Shown here: piece by piece, positions 14,732-24,700 of the stretch | Layout of the letters: the number at the start of each line of letters is the position of its first letter | Position numbering within the stretch: position 1 is the first letter of the stretch | From: an uncultured Clostridia bacterium | GTDB lineage: Bacteria > Bacillota > Clostridia > Christensenellales > UBA1242 | Direction: 5' to 3' | Length of the DNA stretch: 64,000 nucleotides | Assembly: GCA_934754335.1 (NCBI GenBank) | Contig: CAKVHY010000001.1 | Coordinates: 1 to 64,000, forward strand | Translations under genes and position numbers: made by a program | The notes under the pieces: generated by a model | The model's input: only the letters and a program-made list of their open reading frames with translations | What the model was told of the DNA's origin: nothing | Database searches by the model: none

Positions 14732-15169
14732 TTATTCTCCCACTTCTTCTACGGTCACGCCCATACTTCTGCAAGTACCTTCAATCATGCTCATTGCACT
14801 TTCAAGATTTGCAGCATTTAAGTCAGGCATTTTAATTTCAGCGATTTCTTTAACTTGTGCTTTTGTAATTTTAGCAACCTTATTCTTAATTGAGTTTGCA
14901 GAACCACTTTCGATTTTGCATGCTTTCTTAATTAATACTGCTGCTGGTGGAGTTTTTAGCACAAATGTGAAAGATCTATCCTGATATATTGTAATAACAA
15001 CTGGAATAATCATTCCTTCTTGTCCAGAAGTTTTTTCATTAAATTCTTTTGTGAATGCTGGAATATTAATTCCATGAGGACCTAATGAAGAACCTACTGG
15101 AGGACCTGCTGTTGCCTTACCTGCTGGTAGTTGTAATTTAACAACTGCGTTTATCTTTTTCTCTGCCAT
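14732..15169 (-). CDS. rplK: 50S ribosomal protein L11
   Basis: L11, part of the GTPase-associated centre, 145 residues. The N-terminal domain has LQLPAGKATAGPPVGSSLGP and GINIPAFTKEFN. The RNA-binding C-terminal domain has TPPAAVLIKKA and ends with the conserved GTCRSMGV motif. TGCC-rich leader hairpins and an AGGAGG site lie directly before the ATG. Upstream nusG is 195 bp away, so the leader may carry regulation of its own. Confidence 0.97.
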   Translation of the reverse strand: MAEKKINAVVKLQLPAGKATAGPPVGSSLGPHGINIPAFTKEFNEKTSGQEGMIIPVVITIYQDRSFTFVLKTPPAAVLIKKACKIESGSANSIKNKVAKITKAQVKEIAEIKMPDLNAANLESAMSMIEGTCRSMGVTVEEVGE

Positions 15170-15364
15170 ATTTTTCCTCCTGCCTTTAAATTAAGGCATT
15201 TTGTGGTGTAAACAAAATGCATATAAGATTTACATTTCTCCCACGATTAGCAAATTGCTATATATTGAACTAGTTAAAAACTAGGCTCAATCAACTAATT
15301 TTTGTTTACAAACAATTGCAAACACCATATCTTAGCAAATTTTTAAACAAATTACAATAGATTT
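15170..15364 (-). promoter_or_regulatory. rplK leader with two hairpins
   Basis: The 195-bp nusG-rplK gap contains two adjacent hairpins just before the ribosome-binding site: GCATTTTG / CAAAATGC (15196-15220) and TGCCTT / AAGGCA (15181-15198). They share three bases and could be mutually exclusive. CGTGGGAG at about 15239-15246 (minus) recalls the GTGGGAG seen before rplK in other Firmicutes. A ribosomal-protein leader is possible; I cannot assign it to a known family. Confidence 0.45.
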
Positions 15365-16048
15365 TTAATTTATTTTTTTAATTTGCTCCAAAGTTAGGTC
15401 AACTGGCGTTTCTCTACCAAACATTTCAACCATAACTCTGCATTTATTGGCTTCTGTGTCAATTCCAACGATTTCACCAACAAAGCCAAACAAAGCCCCT
15501 TCCAACACTTCAACTTTATCGCCAACCGATAAATCCGTATTGATAACAGCCACTTTTTCAAGTCTTAATTTCTTTATTTCATCTGGTCCTAATGGCAATG
15601 GTCTACCTTTTGGACCAACGAAACCTGTAATTCCTCTAGTTCTTGTAACTGCATGCCAAATATCATCACCATAAATCATCTTAACGATAATATAACCTGG
15701 CATTAATTTTCTTTGAACAATTTTTCTTTTACCATTTTTTTCCTCAACGCAATCTTCCATTGGGATTAAAATATCGAAAATTCTTTCATGCAAATTATAT
15801 TTATCTGTAACGATTTGCAAATTTTCCTTTGCAACATTTTCATAGCCAGAGAATGTGTGCAAAACATACCATTTCGCTTCTTCTCTTAAAGCCTTTAAAT
15901 GTTCATCTTCAGGTGCAACTTCAACATTCTCTGCACTTTCAGTAGTTTCAGAAACCATTTCGTTTTGACTTTCTTCTTTTGTTTCATTCTCAGCCAAAAC
16001 TTCTTCGGAATTTACGATTTCTTCTATATTCTTATTTTCATCAATCAT
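15365..16048 (-). CDS. nusG: Transcription elongation/antitermination factor NusG
   Basis: NusG, 227 residues, which binds RNA polymerase through its NGN domain and Rho or ribosomal S10 through its KOW domain. The NGN domain starts at about residue 59 (KWYVLHTFSGYENVAKENL) and contains LMPGYIIVKM and GITGFVGPKGRPLPL. The KOW motif is VGDKVEVLEGALFGFVGEI. The first 55 or so residues are an extra acidic, low-complexity extension (many Glu, Ser, Asn) not found in Bacillus or E. coli NusG (about 180 residues). It is 20 bp downstream of secE, the usual secE-nusG pair. Confidence 0.95.
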   Translation of the reverse strand: MIDENKNIEEIVNSEEVLAENETKEESQNEMVSETTESAENVEVAPEDEHLKALREEAKWYVLHTFSGYENVAKENLQIVTDKYNLHERIFDILIPMEDCVEEKNGKRKIVQRKLMPGYIIVKMIYGDDIWHAVTRTRGITGFVGPKGRPLPLGPDEIKKLRLEKVAVINTDLSVGDKVEVLEGALFGFVGEIVGIDTEANKCRVMVEMFGRETPVDLTLEQIKKIN

Positions 16049-16068
16049 ATTTCTTCTCCGTTTTAATT

Positions 16069-16479
16069 TTAGCCGATAATTTGGTCATAAATGCCATACT
16101 TTAACGCCATATCCAAGCCAAACAAAATAAGAGTACAAATCAAAACAACTAAGATAACAACACCAGTTGTTTTAACAACTTTAGAGAACTTTGGCCAAGA
16201 AACTTTTTTAAGTTCGCTATTAACTTCTTTGATTTTTGAGCCCAAAGATTTCTTAGGTTGTTTTGCTTTCTTATCTTTTTTCTTATCTTTTCCTTTAGAA
16301 GCCTTTTTATTTACGTTCTTTTCTTCTACATTTTCATTTGCAACTTCTTCTGCTGGAACATCAGGTGTTTCCACTTCAACATCTTCTGCCACTTCAACTT
16401 TAGTTTCAACTTCACTTGCCTTATTTATTTGTTGATTTTTTGGCTTTGTGTTTTTGTTTTTCTTTTTATTTTTAGCCAT
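16069..16479 (-). CDS. secE: Preprotein translocase subunit SecE
   Basis: SecE of the SecYEG channel, 136 residues. The conserved C-terminal part (KIKEVNSELKKVSWPKFSKV followed by one membrane helix at about 108-128) is a standard single-helix Gram-positive SecE. The first 70 or so residues are an unusual low-complexity extension alternating Lys/Asn-rich and Glu/Val-rich blocks. I start at MAKNKKK (16479), which has AAGGAG 10 bp upstream; the longer in-frame start at 16509 lies before that site. It is followed by nusG after 20 bp and preceded by rpmG. Confidence 0.92.
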   Translation of the reverse strand: MAKNKKKNKNTKPKNQQINKASEVETKVEVAEDVEVETPDVPAEEVANENVEEKNVNKKASKGKDKKKDKKAKQPKKSLGSKIKEVNSELKKVSWPKFSKVVKTTGVVILVVLICTLILFGLDMALKYGIYDQIIG

Positions 16480-16522
16480 TATAAAAAACTCCTTAAAATT
16501 TATTAGCAATCAATAATCAAAA

Positions 16523-16672
16523 CTATTTAGTTTCTTTATGCATAGTGTGCTTTTTGCAAGCAGGACAGAATTTTTTGAATTCAACTCTTTCTGGATTATT
16601 TTTCTTATTCTTTTCACTTGCATAATTTCTATTTTTACATTCAGTGCATTCCAAAATAATATTTTCTCTCAT
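16523..16672 (-). CDS. rpmG: 50S ribosomal protein L33 (zinc-ribbon form)
   Basis: A 49-residue ORF that reads MRENIILECTECKNRNYASE and ends with CPACKKHTMHKETK. It contains the two CxxC pairs of the zinc-binding type of L33 and the NYASEKNK/NPERVEFKKFCP core of the family. AGGAG precedes the ATG by 7 bp. Its position before secE-nusG is the usual one in Firmicutes. Its transcript appears to start far upstream (promoter at 16793-16821) and to pass a hairpin with a U-run before the gene. Confidence 0.95.
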   Translation of the reverse strand: MRENIILECTECKNRNYASEKNKKNNPERVEFKKFCPACKKHTMHKETK

Positions 16673-16741
16673 ATCTTTCTCCTAAAACTTTACTATTTAA
16701 AACCGCAAGCCTTATTCCAAACGCTCCAAATCGTTTTTCAT

Positions 16742-16764
16742 AAAAAAAAGAGCCAAAACTCTTA
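16742..16764 (-). terminator. Hairpin with U-run between promoter and rpmG
   Basis: On the minus strand AAGAG / CTCTT with a TTTTGG loop is followed by TTTTTTTT. It can end the upstream membrane-protein operon. Because the best promoter for rpmG lies upstream of it, it may instead attenuate rpmG-secE-nusG. The stem is short. Confidence 0.55.
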
Positions 16765-16792
16765 AAAAATGTTAGTTTTAAATTCTGACTCA

Positions 16793-16821
16793 ATTATATC
16801 ATAACAATTTTTAATTGTAAA
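16793..16821 (-). promoter_or_regulatory. Promoter of rpmG-secE-nusG
   Basis: TTTACA (16821-16816) and TATAAT (16798-16793) with a 17-bp spacer on the minus strand, giving a leader of about 115 nt before rpmG. Confidence 0.7.
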
Positions 16822-16891
16822 CCCTTTTTAGTGATTTTTTTTAATCTTTATAAAACTATTTAAATTGGCCTTCTTTTTTTGTCAAAATTTC

Positions 16892-17386
16892 TTATTTTTT
16901 TATGGTTTTCTTTTTATAAACTTTCTTCAAAGCCCCATCTGCATCTAAATATTCAGGTTTTATAAATACTTTTTCCTTCCAAATAAAGATATCGAATTCT
17001 CTTAAATCTTTTAAATCCAAAGCCTGATTTTTTGAGAAGTTTGATTGAGTCCAACCATACTTCTTCTTATTATCTTTGTCTATATAACTTACTCTTACTT
17101 TATAGCCTTTATATAATAAGTTTCTAAACTCTTCCATATCTTCAAATTTTGCTTTTACAAAATCTGCATTCCTAATCGCTTTTTTCTCATCTGAAAAATA
17201 AACAATCTCCCAAATTAGACAAAAAAGTGGCAAAACAACAAGTAATGGAATTATATATAAAATAAATCCAAACGCACTTTTTGCAATTCCAACTTTTCCA
17301 AACGCTTCAAAACCAATTAATATTCCTTCCATAGCAATTATAAATGCTATAAAAATACTATAATATGCAATCCTTAATTTTCTCAT
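16892..17386 (-). CDS. Two-helix membrane protein
   Basis: A 164-residue protein of unknown function. Two hydrophobic segments, about residues 8-30 and 36-65, are followed by a soluble domain with YKVRVSYIDKDNKKKYGW and FSKNQALDLKDLREFDIFIW. A lysine-rich tail (KKVYKKKTIKK) ends it. The soluble part resembles that of the gene directly upstream, so the two are probably diverged tandem duplicates. The stop of the upstream gene is 9 bp away and GGGGGAG precedes the ATG, so they are one operon. Confidence 0.7.
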   Translation of the reverse strand: MRKLRIAYYSIFIAFIIAMEGILIGFEAFGKVGIAKSAFGFILYIIPLLVVLPLFCLIWEIVYFSDEKKAIRNADFVKAKFEDMEEFRNLLYKGYKVRVSYIDKDNKKKYGWTQSNFSKNQALDLKDLREFDIFIWKEKVFIKPEYLDADGALKKVYKKKTIKK

Positions 17387-17395
17387 CTCTCCCCC

Positions 17396-17866
17396 TTACA
17401 TAGCAATTTTTTCATAAATTAAAATCGCCATATTTTCATCTAATTTATAAACCACAAAACTACCCGCGTTTTCAATATTATTTGCCTGTTCGGCATTAAA
17501 AATCGCCCCAGTTTCTAATATTTTAACATCGCCATTTGCATTTTCAAAACTATACTGCACTTTATATTTTGCTCTAACAAACTCTGTATCCAAACTTCTA
17601 TTAAATCTATACACCACTCTTTTATTTAGAAAAAGCCCTTGCACTTTGTCGTCCTTCTTTAACGCCTTCTTTTCCAACAAGTAATCACTATAAGCGTTTA
17701 TAAAAACTATAATCTCCATAATCACCACAAGCGTTAGGATTATCATACACGCCACAAAAAAAGGATTTTTAAGTTTGAATATTAGCATACTACAAACGCC
17801 CAAAACAAATAACAATCCTGTTATGATTAACCAAAGCAATCGTTCTATAAAAATTCTTCTTCTCAT
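17396..17866 (-). CDS. Two-helix membrane protein (upstream paralogue)
   Basis: A 156-residue protein. Hydrophobic segments lie at about 8-30 and 35-57, followed by a cytosolic or extracytosolic beta-rich domain with YKVQYSFENANGDVKILETG and FNAEQANNIENAGSFVVYK. The pattern YKVxxSxxxxN ... F(N/S)xxQAxxxxxxxxFxxxK is shared with the next gene. AGGAGA precedes the ATG. It has no close family that I recognise; a DUF3592-like fold is possible. It is first gene of a two-gene operon divergent from the CoaE-like kinase. Confidence 0.7.
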   Translation of the reverse strand: MRRRIFIERLLWLIITGLLFVLGVCSMLIFKLKNPFFVACMIILTLVVIMEIIVFINAYSDYLLEKKALKKDDKVQGLFLNKRVVYRFNRSLDTEFVRAKYKVQYSFENANGDVKILETGAIFNAEQANNIENAGSFVVYKLDENMAILIYEKIAM

Positions 17867-17955
17867 TCTATCTCCTTATAATATTTTAACACAATCTTCA
17901 GAATATAAAAAATAAATATTGGGAAATATTTAAAGTTGACTTATCTAATTTTTGT

Positions 17956-17983
17956 TTGGCAAAATAAAAATTTAAGTTATAAT
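17956..17983 (+). promoter_or_regulatory. Promoter of the CoaE-like gene
   Basis: TTGGCA (17956-17961) and TATAAT (17978-17983) with a 16-bp spacer; the ATG is about 30 bp downstream, after a TAGGAG site. Confidence 0.65.
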
Positions 17984-18012
17984 ATACGTAAGTTTTTAAT
18001 TAGGAGTTTTTT

Positions 18013-18588
18013 ATGATTATAACAATTTCAGGCAAAGCCGCATCTGGCAAAACTACGCTTGCATTAACTATAAAAGATAATTTTTCTAATGTTGAGGTTA
18101 TTAGCCTAGACGAAGTGAACAGCGAATTAATGTATAATGATTTAAGTGTTAAGGAATTTGCTTTAAAACTGTTCGGCGAAGAGGTTTTTGAGCAGGACGA
18201 TATCTTAAAAGCCAAAGTTTCAAAAAAGATATATAACGATGAAAATCTTTACAACGCATGGTGCTCATTTATGAAAACCAAATGCGAGAAAGTGGTTTTA
18301 GAAAAAATTGAGAAGAATCCAAATAAGATATATATTATTGAACATATTCTTGCTAACGAAACTAAGTTTGCCAACCTTTCCGATTATAGAATACTTGTTA
18401 TTGCAGACGAACAAGAACGTATTTTTAGAGTTATAAATAGAGATGATATAACAATTGAACAACTACAACAACGTGAAAAATTTTTAAAGGTTTATAACTT
18501 AAACGAATTTAACCTTGTTTATGACGGGAAAGACCCTAGCGTGGTAATTGAAACGCTTAAAACAGTTATTCCAAATAACCACAATTAA
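18013..18588 (+). CDS. CoaE-like P-loop kinase
   Basis: A 191-residue nucleotide kinase. The Walker A motif GKAASGKT is at residues 7-14, directly after a first beta-strand (MIITIS). A DEVN motif near 36 fits the catalytic/acceptor Asp region. IYIIEHILANE at about 109 fits the third strand, and RVINRDDITIEQLQQREK near 138-155 fits the lid and the arginine-bearing helix of dephospho-CoA kinase (CoaE), the last step of coenzyme A synthesis. Length agrees with CoaE (about 200). The lid lacks the usual RxxxQ spacing, so another small-molecule kinase of this fold is possible. It is a single-gene transcript. Confidence 0.55.
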   Translation: MIITISGKAASGKTTLALTIKDNFSNVEVISLDEVNSELMYNDLSVKEFALKLFGEEVFEQDDILKAKVSKKIYNDENLYNAWCSFMKTKCEKVVLEKIEKNPNKIYIIEHILANETKFANLSDYRILVIADEQERIFRVINRDDITIEQLQQREKFLKVYNLNEFNLVYDGKDPSVVIETLKTVIPNNHN

Positions 18589-18680
18589 CTAAAAAATGTG
18601 GATAATTAGCCATTTTATATAAAATGGCTTTTTAAGTAATATGGCTTACTTTTCAAATTTCTTACAATTAAACGATATAA

Positions 18681-18717
18681 AAAATAAAAGCATAAGAAAA
18701 CCTTATGCTTTTATTTT
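18681..18717. terminator. Bidirectional terminator
   Basis: A 16-bp near-perfect stem (AAAATAAAAGCATAAG / CTTATGCTTTTATTTT) separates the convergent CoaE-like gene and the giant lipoprotein gene; its edge touches the stop codon of the latter. Confidence 0.9.
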
Positions 18718-21700
18718 TAGAATTTGTAAAGAACCAAATCAATTGATTGATAATCGTTTCCATCTGTATCTTTCACTGAAGTAAATTTCCATTGATAACT
18801 ATTTATAAATGAAATTGTTGTGTTATGCTGACTATTACTATTTGCCCAAGCAAAAGTAATCAAATTCACATCATTTTTGCCTTCGATATCTTTATTTCCT
18901 TTTCCACCAAACAATTTAACATTTTCAAATGAATTATCTAAATTATTCCCAGCCATGCTTTGACTTACAATTTTATCATTATTGTAACCAAATTGAGTTT
19001 TTGTTCCTACAAGATGCGACATACCTATTAACGCACCTGTATAAGTGTCATCAACAATTAAACTGCCCAAATTTTGCAAGTTTTTAACTTCTGTAATGCC
19101 CGCATCAAATACCCATGTTGGAACACCTAAAATTGATTTTAGTTCGCCAAATACACTTAAATCCCCGATTATGCCACCAACTTTATCCAAACTTGCATTT
19201 TCTTCATTAATAATATTTCCCAAGTTCTTAGCAATATTCAATTTTCCTTTTAGAGAACCAAATATTCCGCCAGCATAAGAAACGCTAGCACCATTCAATT
19301 GGATTATACCTTTATTTACCAACACTTCATTTATAGAAACCGCATCGCCAGCGATACCACCAACTAAGGAATTTGCTGTGATTTTACCTTCATTAATCAA
19401 ATACTTCAATGAATTTTCTTCGTAATTGAAATCTGGTTTATACTCTGAATTTGATTCTGTTTCAGACAACTTTTCAAAATAATCTTTTGAATTTGCCGAA
19501 TGATTTAATTTACCAACTATACCACCAACATATGAATTACCTGCAACTTCACCGCTATTTCTTAAATAATAAACCGATGAACCAACCTGTTTACCATAAA
19601 CATTTGTTTTCATTCCTAACCCAATGAAGCCACCAACGTAATTTGCACCTTGAACCATTCCTGAATTTAATGTTTTGTAATAATTTTGAATAGTGCTAGT
19701 ACCTTCAATGTTGCGATACCCCGTATTTTCATCTAAAACAAAGTCGCCATTTGCATCTTTTTCAAATTCATTATACAAAATCTCATCTTCATTCTCAAAA
19801 CCGTTTTCGCCTTGAATTGTTATATTTTGTACATATCCAAATAGTCCGCCAATATAGTTTTGACCTTGTGTATTACCACTATTTTTAATGTCTTTGGCCT
19901 GAACTTCTTTTGCCACCATGCTTCCAGCAATACCACCGACATAACTAGAATTTCTTGCTATCACGTTGCCTGCGTTTACGATATTTGTTAATTCAACCTT
20001 ATTAAGGTTACTTTCAAAAATCTTATAATCGTTAGTGTTCACGTCATACTCGTAACCGCTTCCAACAAGTCCAAATATTCCGCCAACGAATTTATTTACG
20101 CCATTGCCAGATAATATTGTTCCGCTATTGGTTAGATTATTTGCAATTAACTCTTCGCAACTCATATAGCCAACTAATCCGCCAACGTAATTTCCATTTG
20201 CTACAACACTTGCACTATTGCGTAAATTGGTTAAGGTTATTTTTGTTGCATCAATAGAACCCGCTATTGAACCAATTGTTCCGCCAGAAGATCTAATCAC
20301 ACCTGAATTTGTTGTTTCTCCGCTTACGCCTTCAATTACTACTGAATCAGCATGCAACATTCCAATTAGTCCGCCAACGCAACCCTTTTTACCTGTTATA
20401 GAACCTGTATTTTTACAATTCTTAATGCTTACACTTGTGGAATCAGAATAGAATGACACCATATCACCAACTAATCCGCCAACTCTTGCAATTTCACCAG
20501 AAGATGAAACATTTGCTTCATTAGTACAATTCTCAATAACTACTTGATTTGCGTTTGACGCGTTACCAATAACTGCGACTAATCCACCTGCAGATTGTGT
20601 GGCACTTATTTTGCCTGAATTTGTGCTATTCTTTATTTCAACTTTACCCATAACAGAAGCAACTAATCCACCAACATAACCACCAGTAAGTGTACTTGAA
20701 TTTGTGCAATTTTCTATTATTAAATTGCCAGCAACATTTCCAACTAATCCGCCGATATAATCTGCTTTTGTATAATTAATTTTTGTGTTATTTGTACAAT
20801 TTTTAAGCGTAATATTTACAGCATTGCCAATAAGTCCGCCAACAATCTTCGCAGTATCCTTTAATGTTAGGTTACCATCTGAAATAACCTGCGAAATTGT
20901 CGTTTCGCCAAGAGCATTACAAATTAATAGACCAGCATACTCTTGATCTAAAGAAGCACTAACAGTATTACTTAAATGAATATATTCAATAGTTGCATTT
21001 TCAGTTACATTAAATAATCCGCCATCATTTACAGTTAAATTGCTAATTGTTCTTTGAACTTTTTTATTTTCAACAGAATCATAACCATACATTGTTCCTT
21101 TAAAAGGACAATCTGCAGAACCGATTGCATTCCATACCTTTGTACTGAAACTTAAATCCTTTAAAATTCTTATTTCAATACCTTCAAACGTACCAGCATT
21201 TTTCATTGTGATTCTAGATATCCATGCCAATTCGCTTGGCAATGTAATATTTATAATGCCTTTATTCTTAAATTCATCTAAGCGGTCTAACTCTGCCTGT
21301 TGAATATCATCAGCGTTATAGTACTCTTCATACTCAGGGACCTTAGCACCATAAATCCAATAATCGAAATAAACTGGATAGCCATTGTTCTTACCACCAA
21401 CTCTACACCAAACTTGGCCAAATTTAAATCCTTCAATAGTATTTGATGTTTGTAATGTATTAGAATCTATATTTTTAACTTTTTCATCACCGGCCAAATT
21501 TAGATTTGAAATTGTATAAATTTTCCCGTTTATGCCTGCATGATTTACATTTCGGCCTGAACTTAAACGTTCAATTTCTGTTGTGATATACACAACACCA
21601 TCAACCCAAACATTAAAGTTATTTTCAGCATAGCCAAATAATGCTCCGCTATTAATTTTACCTTCAATATTCCTTGCATTGATAGTATTTTTAATATTGC

Positions 21701-24700
21701 CATTAGAAACATAACAATCTGTGAAACGCACACCGGCTTTAGCACTACCAACGAATCCGCCTGCAGTTTCACCATAAACCATGCCTTCAAAAGCACATTC
21801 TTTTAAGTGTGGTTGATCAGCACTTGTACCAATCATTCCACCTGCAACATCGCCATATACTCTAACTCTCTCGCTTCCGCTTTCATCTAATGAAAGAACT
21901 TGAACTCTTGTTAAAGTTGATGCGCCTCTATTACTTCCTATTACTGCACCTGCTGAAGAACCTTCGCCTGTGGCAAAAATTATCCCTTCCGTTAGATTTA
22001 AGTTTTGAATAATTGCATTACTTATATATCCAAATAAGCCAACATTATTTTCACTAACTTTAGTTACGTTATTGCCAACAAAAACTGCTAAATTATTTGT
22101 CACATTAATTCCACTAATTCTTTTGTTATTTCCATCAAATTTTGCTGAGAATGGTTTATCTACAGTTCCAATAGGCGTCCAGATATAATCGCTTAAATCA
22201 ATATCTGCAGTTAGTCTAACCATTCCGCTTTTTATTGTTCCATTATTCCAATCATTTGCAAATTTTGCAAGTTCACTTGCTGTTGCGATTTCATAAACAG
22301 AACCCGTTTTTGTGTAATCTTCCTGATAATTAATCCATGTTTGATCCAAGGATATTAACCATCTAAGTTCCACAATTCTATTTTTATTCAATGCCCATAT
22401 AGAATCGAAATCAAATTGTGCTTGATTTTTTCCTTCTTCATAATCATTTAAGAACGCTTTTAAATCAATATTTTTTATATCATCAAATTTTACTTGTTGA
22501 TTTTTATCATTCCTATAATCATATGAAGAGCCATGAACCATGTAACTATTGTACATAGTTTTGTCGTTATCAAAGATATTCTTATCTTCCGTTGTTATTC
22601 TACTCTTAATAAACACACCATTGAAACTTTGCAAATTATTTACATTTGCTTCACTGATTATGCCATTGTTTGTTAAAGATGTAATTCCGCCATCTTTAAG
22701 ACCTATAACAACGCTTAAATTATCTAGCGTTACAGTCTTTGCATCTTGCTGAATATTAGCAAGCAAATAAATTGTTTTATTTGAAAGAGCCCAATCATTA
22801 GGCAAACTCGTACCTGTGTAACAAATTGCCGAGTAATTATTATTTGATAATTCAGTTTTATCTGCTGTAATAACAACATGTTGATTATTCCTACTTGAAG
22901 TTTGAAGAGCAAGCATCATATCTTTAATGATAGGATATGTCATTATTTTGCCATTATTAGAACCTTCAACCCATTCTGCATTTTCTATATTTGTAAGATT
23001 TAAACCACTTAATTCTCCGCTAACAAATTCTTGATAACTTCTAGGAGAACCATAGCCATTGAAGTTTGGAACAAAGTCATAAACATAACAGATGTTTTTA
23101 AATTTACCATCTTCTCTATTGCCATTCTTTAAGTATTCACCAATGATTCCACCAACGTTTGCTTCTTCTTTCAACACACCAATTTTACTTAATGAATAAC
23201 TGCTTTCGATTGTTATTCCATCACCACCAATTGCACCTTCTGGCAAGGTTTCATTAATAGAACCAAACAATCCACCAATTGTATTGAAATCCGAACCATT
23301 CATAGGTTTAGCACTGATTGAACCTGAAGAATATGTTACAACTACTGAGTCGGTTAGTTTATCATTAGACTTAATAGCACCAACCAGTCCACCAATTTTA
23401 TCCCCATAACCATCTTTCACGATTAAATTTAGGTTATTAACCGATTTTTGGATTACAATGCCCAAACTATTTTTATTTTCAACTTGTTCAAGCCCTTCAA
23501 AGTAACCAACTAATCCGCCAATGTTAGAATTATTAGCATTATTTAATGAGATATTGCCTGTTCCTGTGGCACTACTATATATAACTATTGATCTACCATA
23601 ACCAATAAATCCACCAATATTAGATGCTTCTACATTTCCGCCAACTATGTTAGTTTGTGCATAACCGCTGATATAAACTGGACCTTCAGCCTTACCAATA
23701 AGTCCGCCAACGCTTGCATTATTTTTATCACCATTTAGTGCTATATTTCCTGTTGCACCTGCAACAACTACAATTTGCTCAGAATTTTCAGCAATATGTC
23801 CAACAACCAAGCCCGCATTCGCATTTTCTCTTGATATAGTTAGAGCACCGCTTGTAAAATTGATAATAACTTGTTCAATTCTGCTCTTATCTCCTTCAAG
23901 CAAGCCAACCATTCCGCCAACATTTTGGGCTCTTGTAGAAATCCCGGCTGTAACTGAAATCGTAAGATTCATAAACTTCGTATCTTTTGCGGAATTTACT
24001 AGAACACCGAAATTATCTCCATTATAACTTATTCCACCTGCTCTATTTGCTGTTTCAATTCCAAAATCTTTGAATGTGGCACCATCTGCATTTGCAAATA
24101 TTGGGGCTCTAACATTATAGATTTTGCTATTGTTATAAGACTTAATAACTCCGCTGAATGCATTGCCCCCATTATTTAATGGCTCCCAATCTTCAGTGTA
24201 ATCATCCATATTAATATCGTTTAATAAAACATAAGTTTTGCTTGGATAATTATTTGTGTTATTAACCAAATCAAAGATTGTTTGAACATAAATTACATCT
24301 TCATAAACTTTAGTTCTAACTCTTGGGAACACATATTTTTGATTTTCACTTCTAATGCCTGTGGTATCGCTCATGCTAACACCAAACCAAGCATCTTGTC
24401 GCCAATTATCATAAATATTTTGTGTTCTCGAACTGTTTTTATTAGACAAAGAACTTTCTTTTTCATCTGCTGTAACATCTATCAACAACTTAGTTAAATC
24501 GTATTCACCAAGTTCGTTATTTGCAGAATTTCTTTCTATATAATGAGAATTTAAATCTTCCTCTGTTACACCTTCTTTTGTGATTTGATTAATATATTGC
24601 TTATCGTAAATACGCGCAGTTAAACCGCCAACTCTTGTTTCCGATAACATATATTTACCATTTATGATTTCTTTTATTGTTCTGAACGAACCATAGTTTG

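Noticed and set aside
18596..18604. Isolated DnaA box TGTGGATAA after the CoaE-like gene
   Set aside because: A single box without a cluster is expected by chance in AT-rich DNA.
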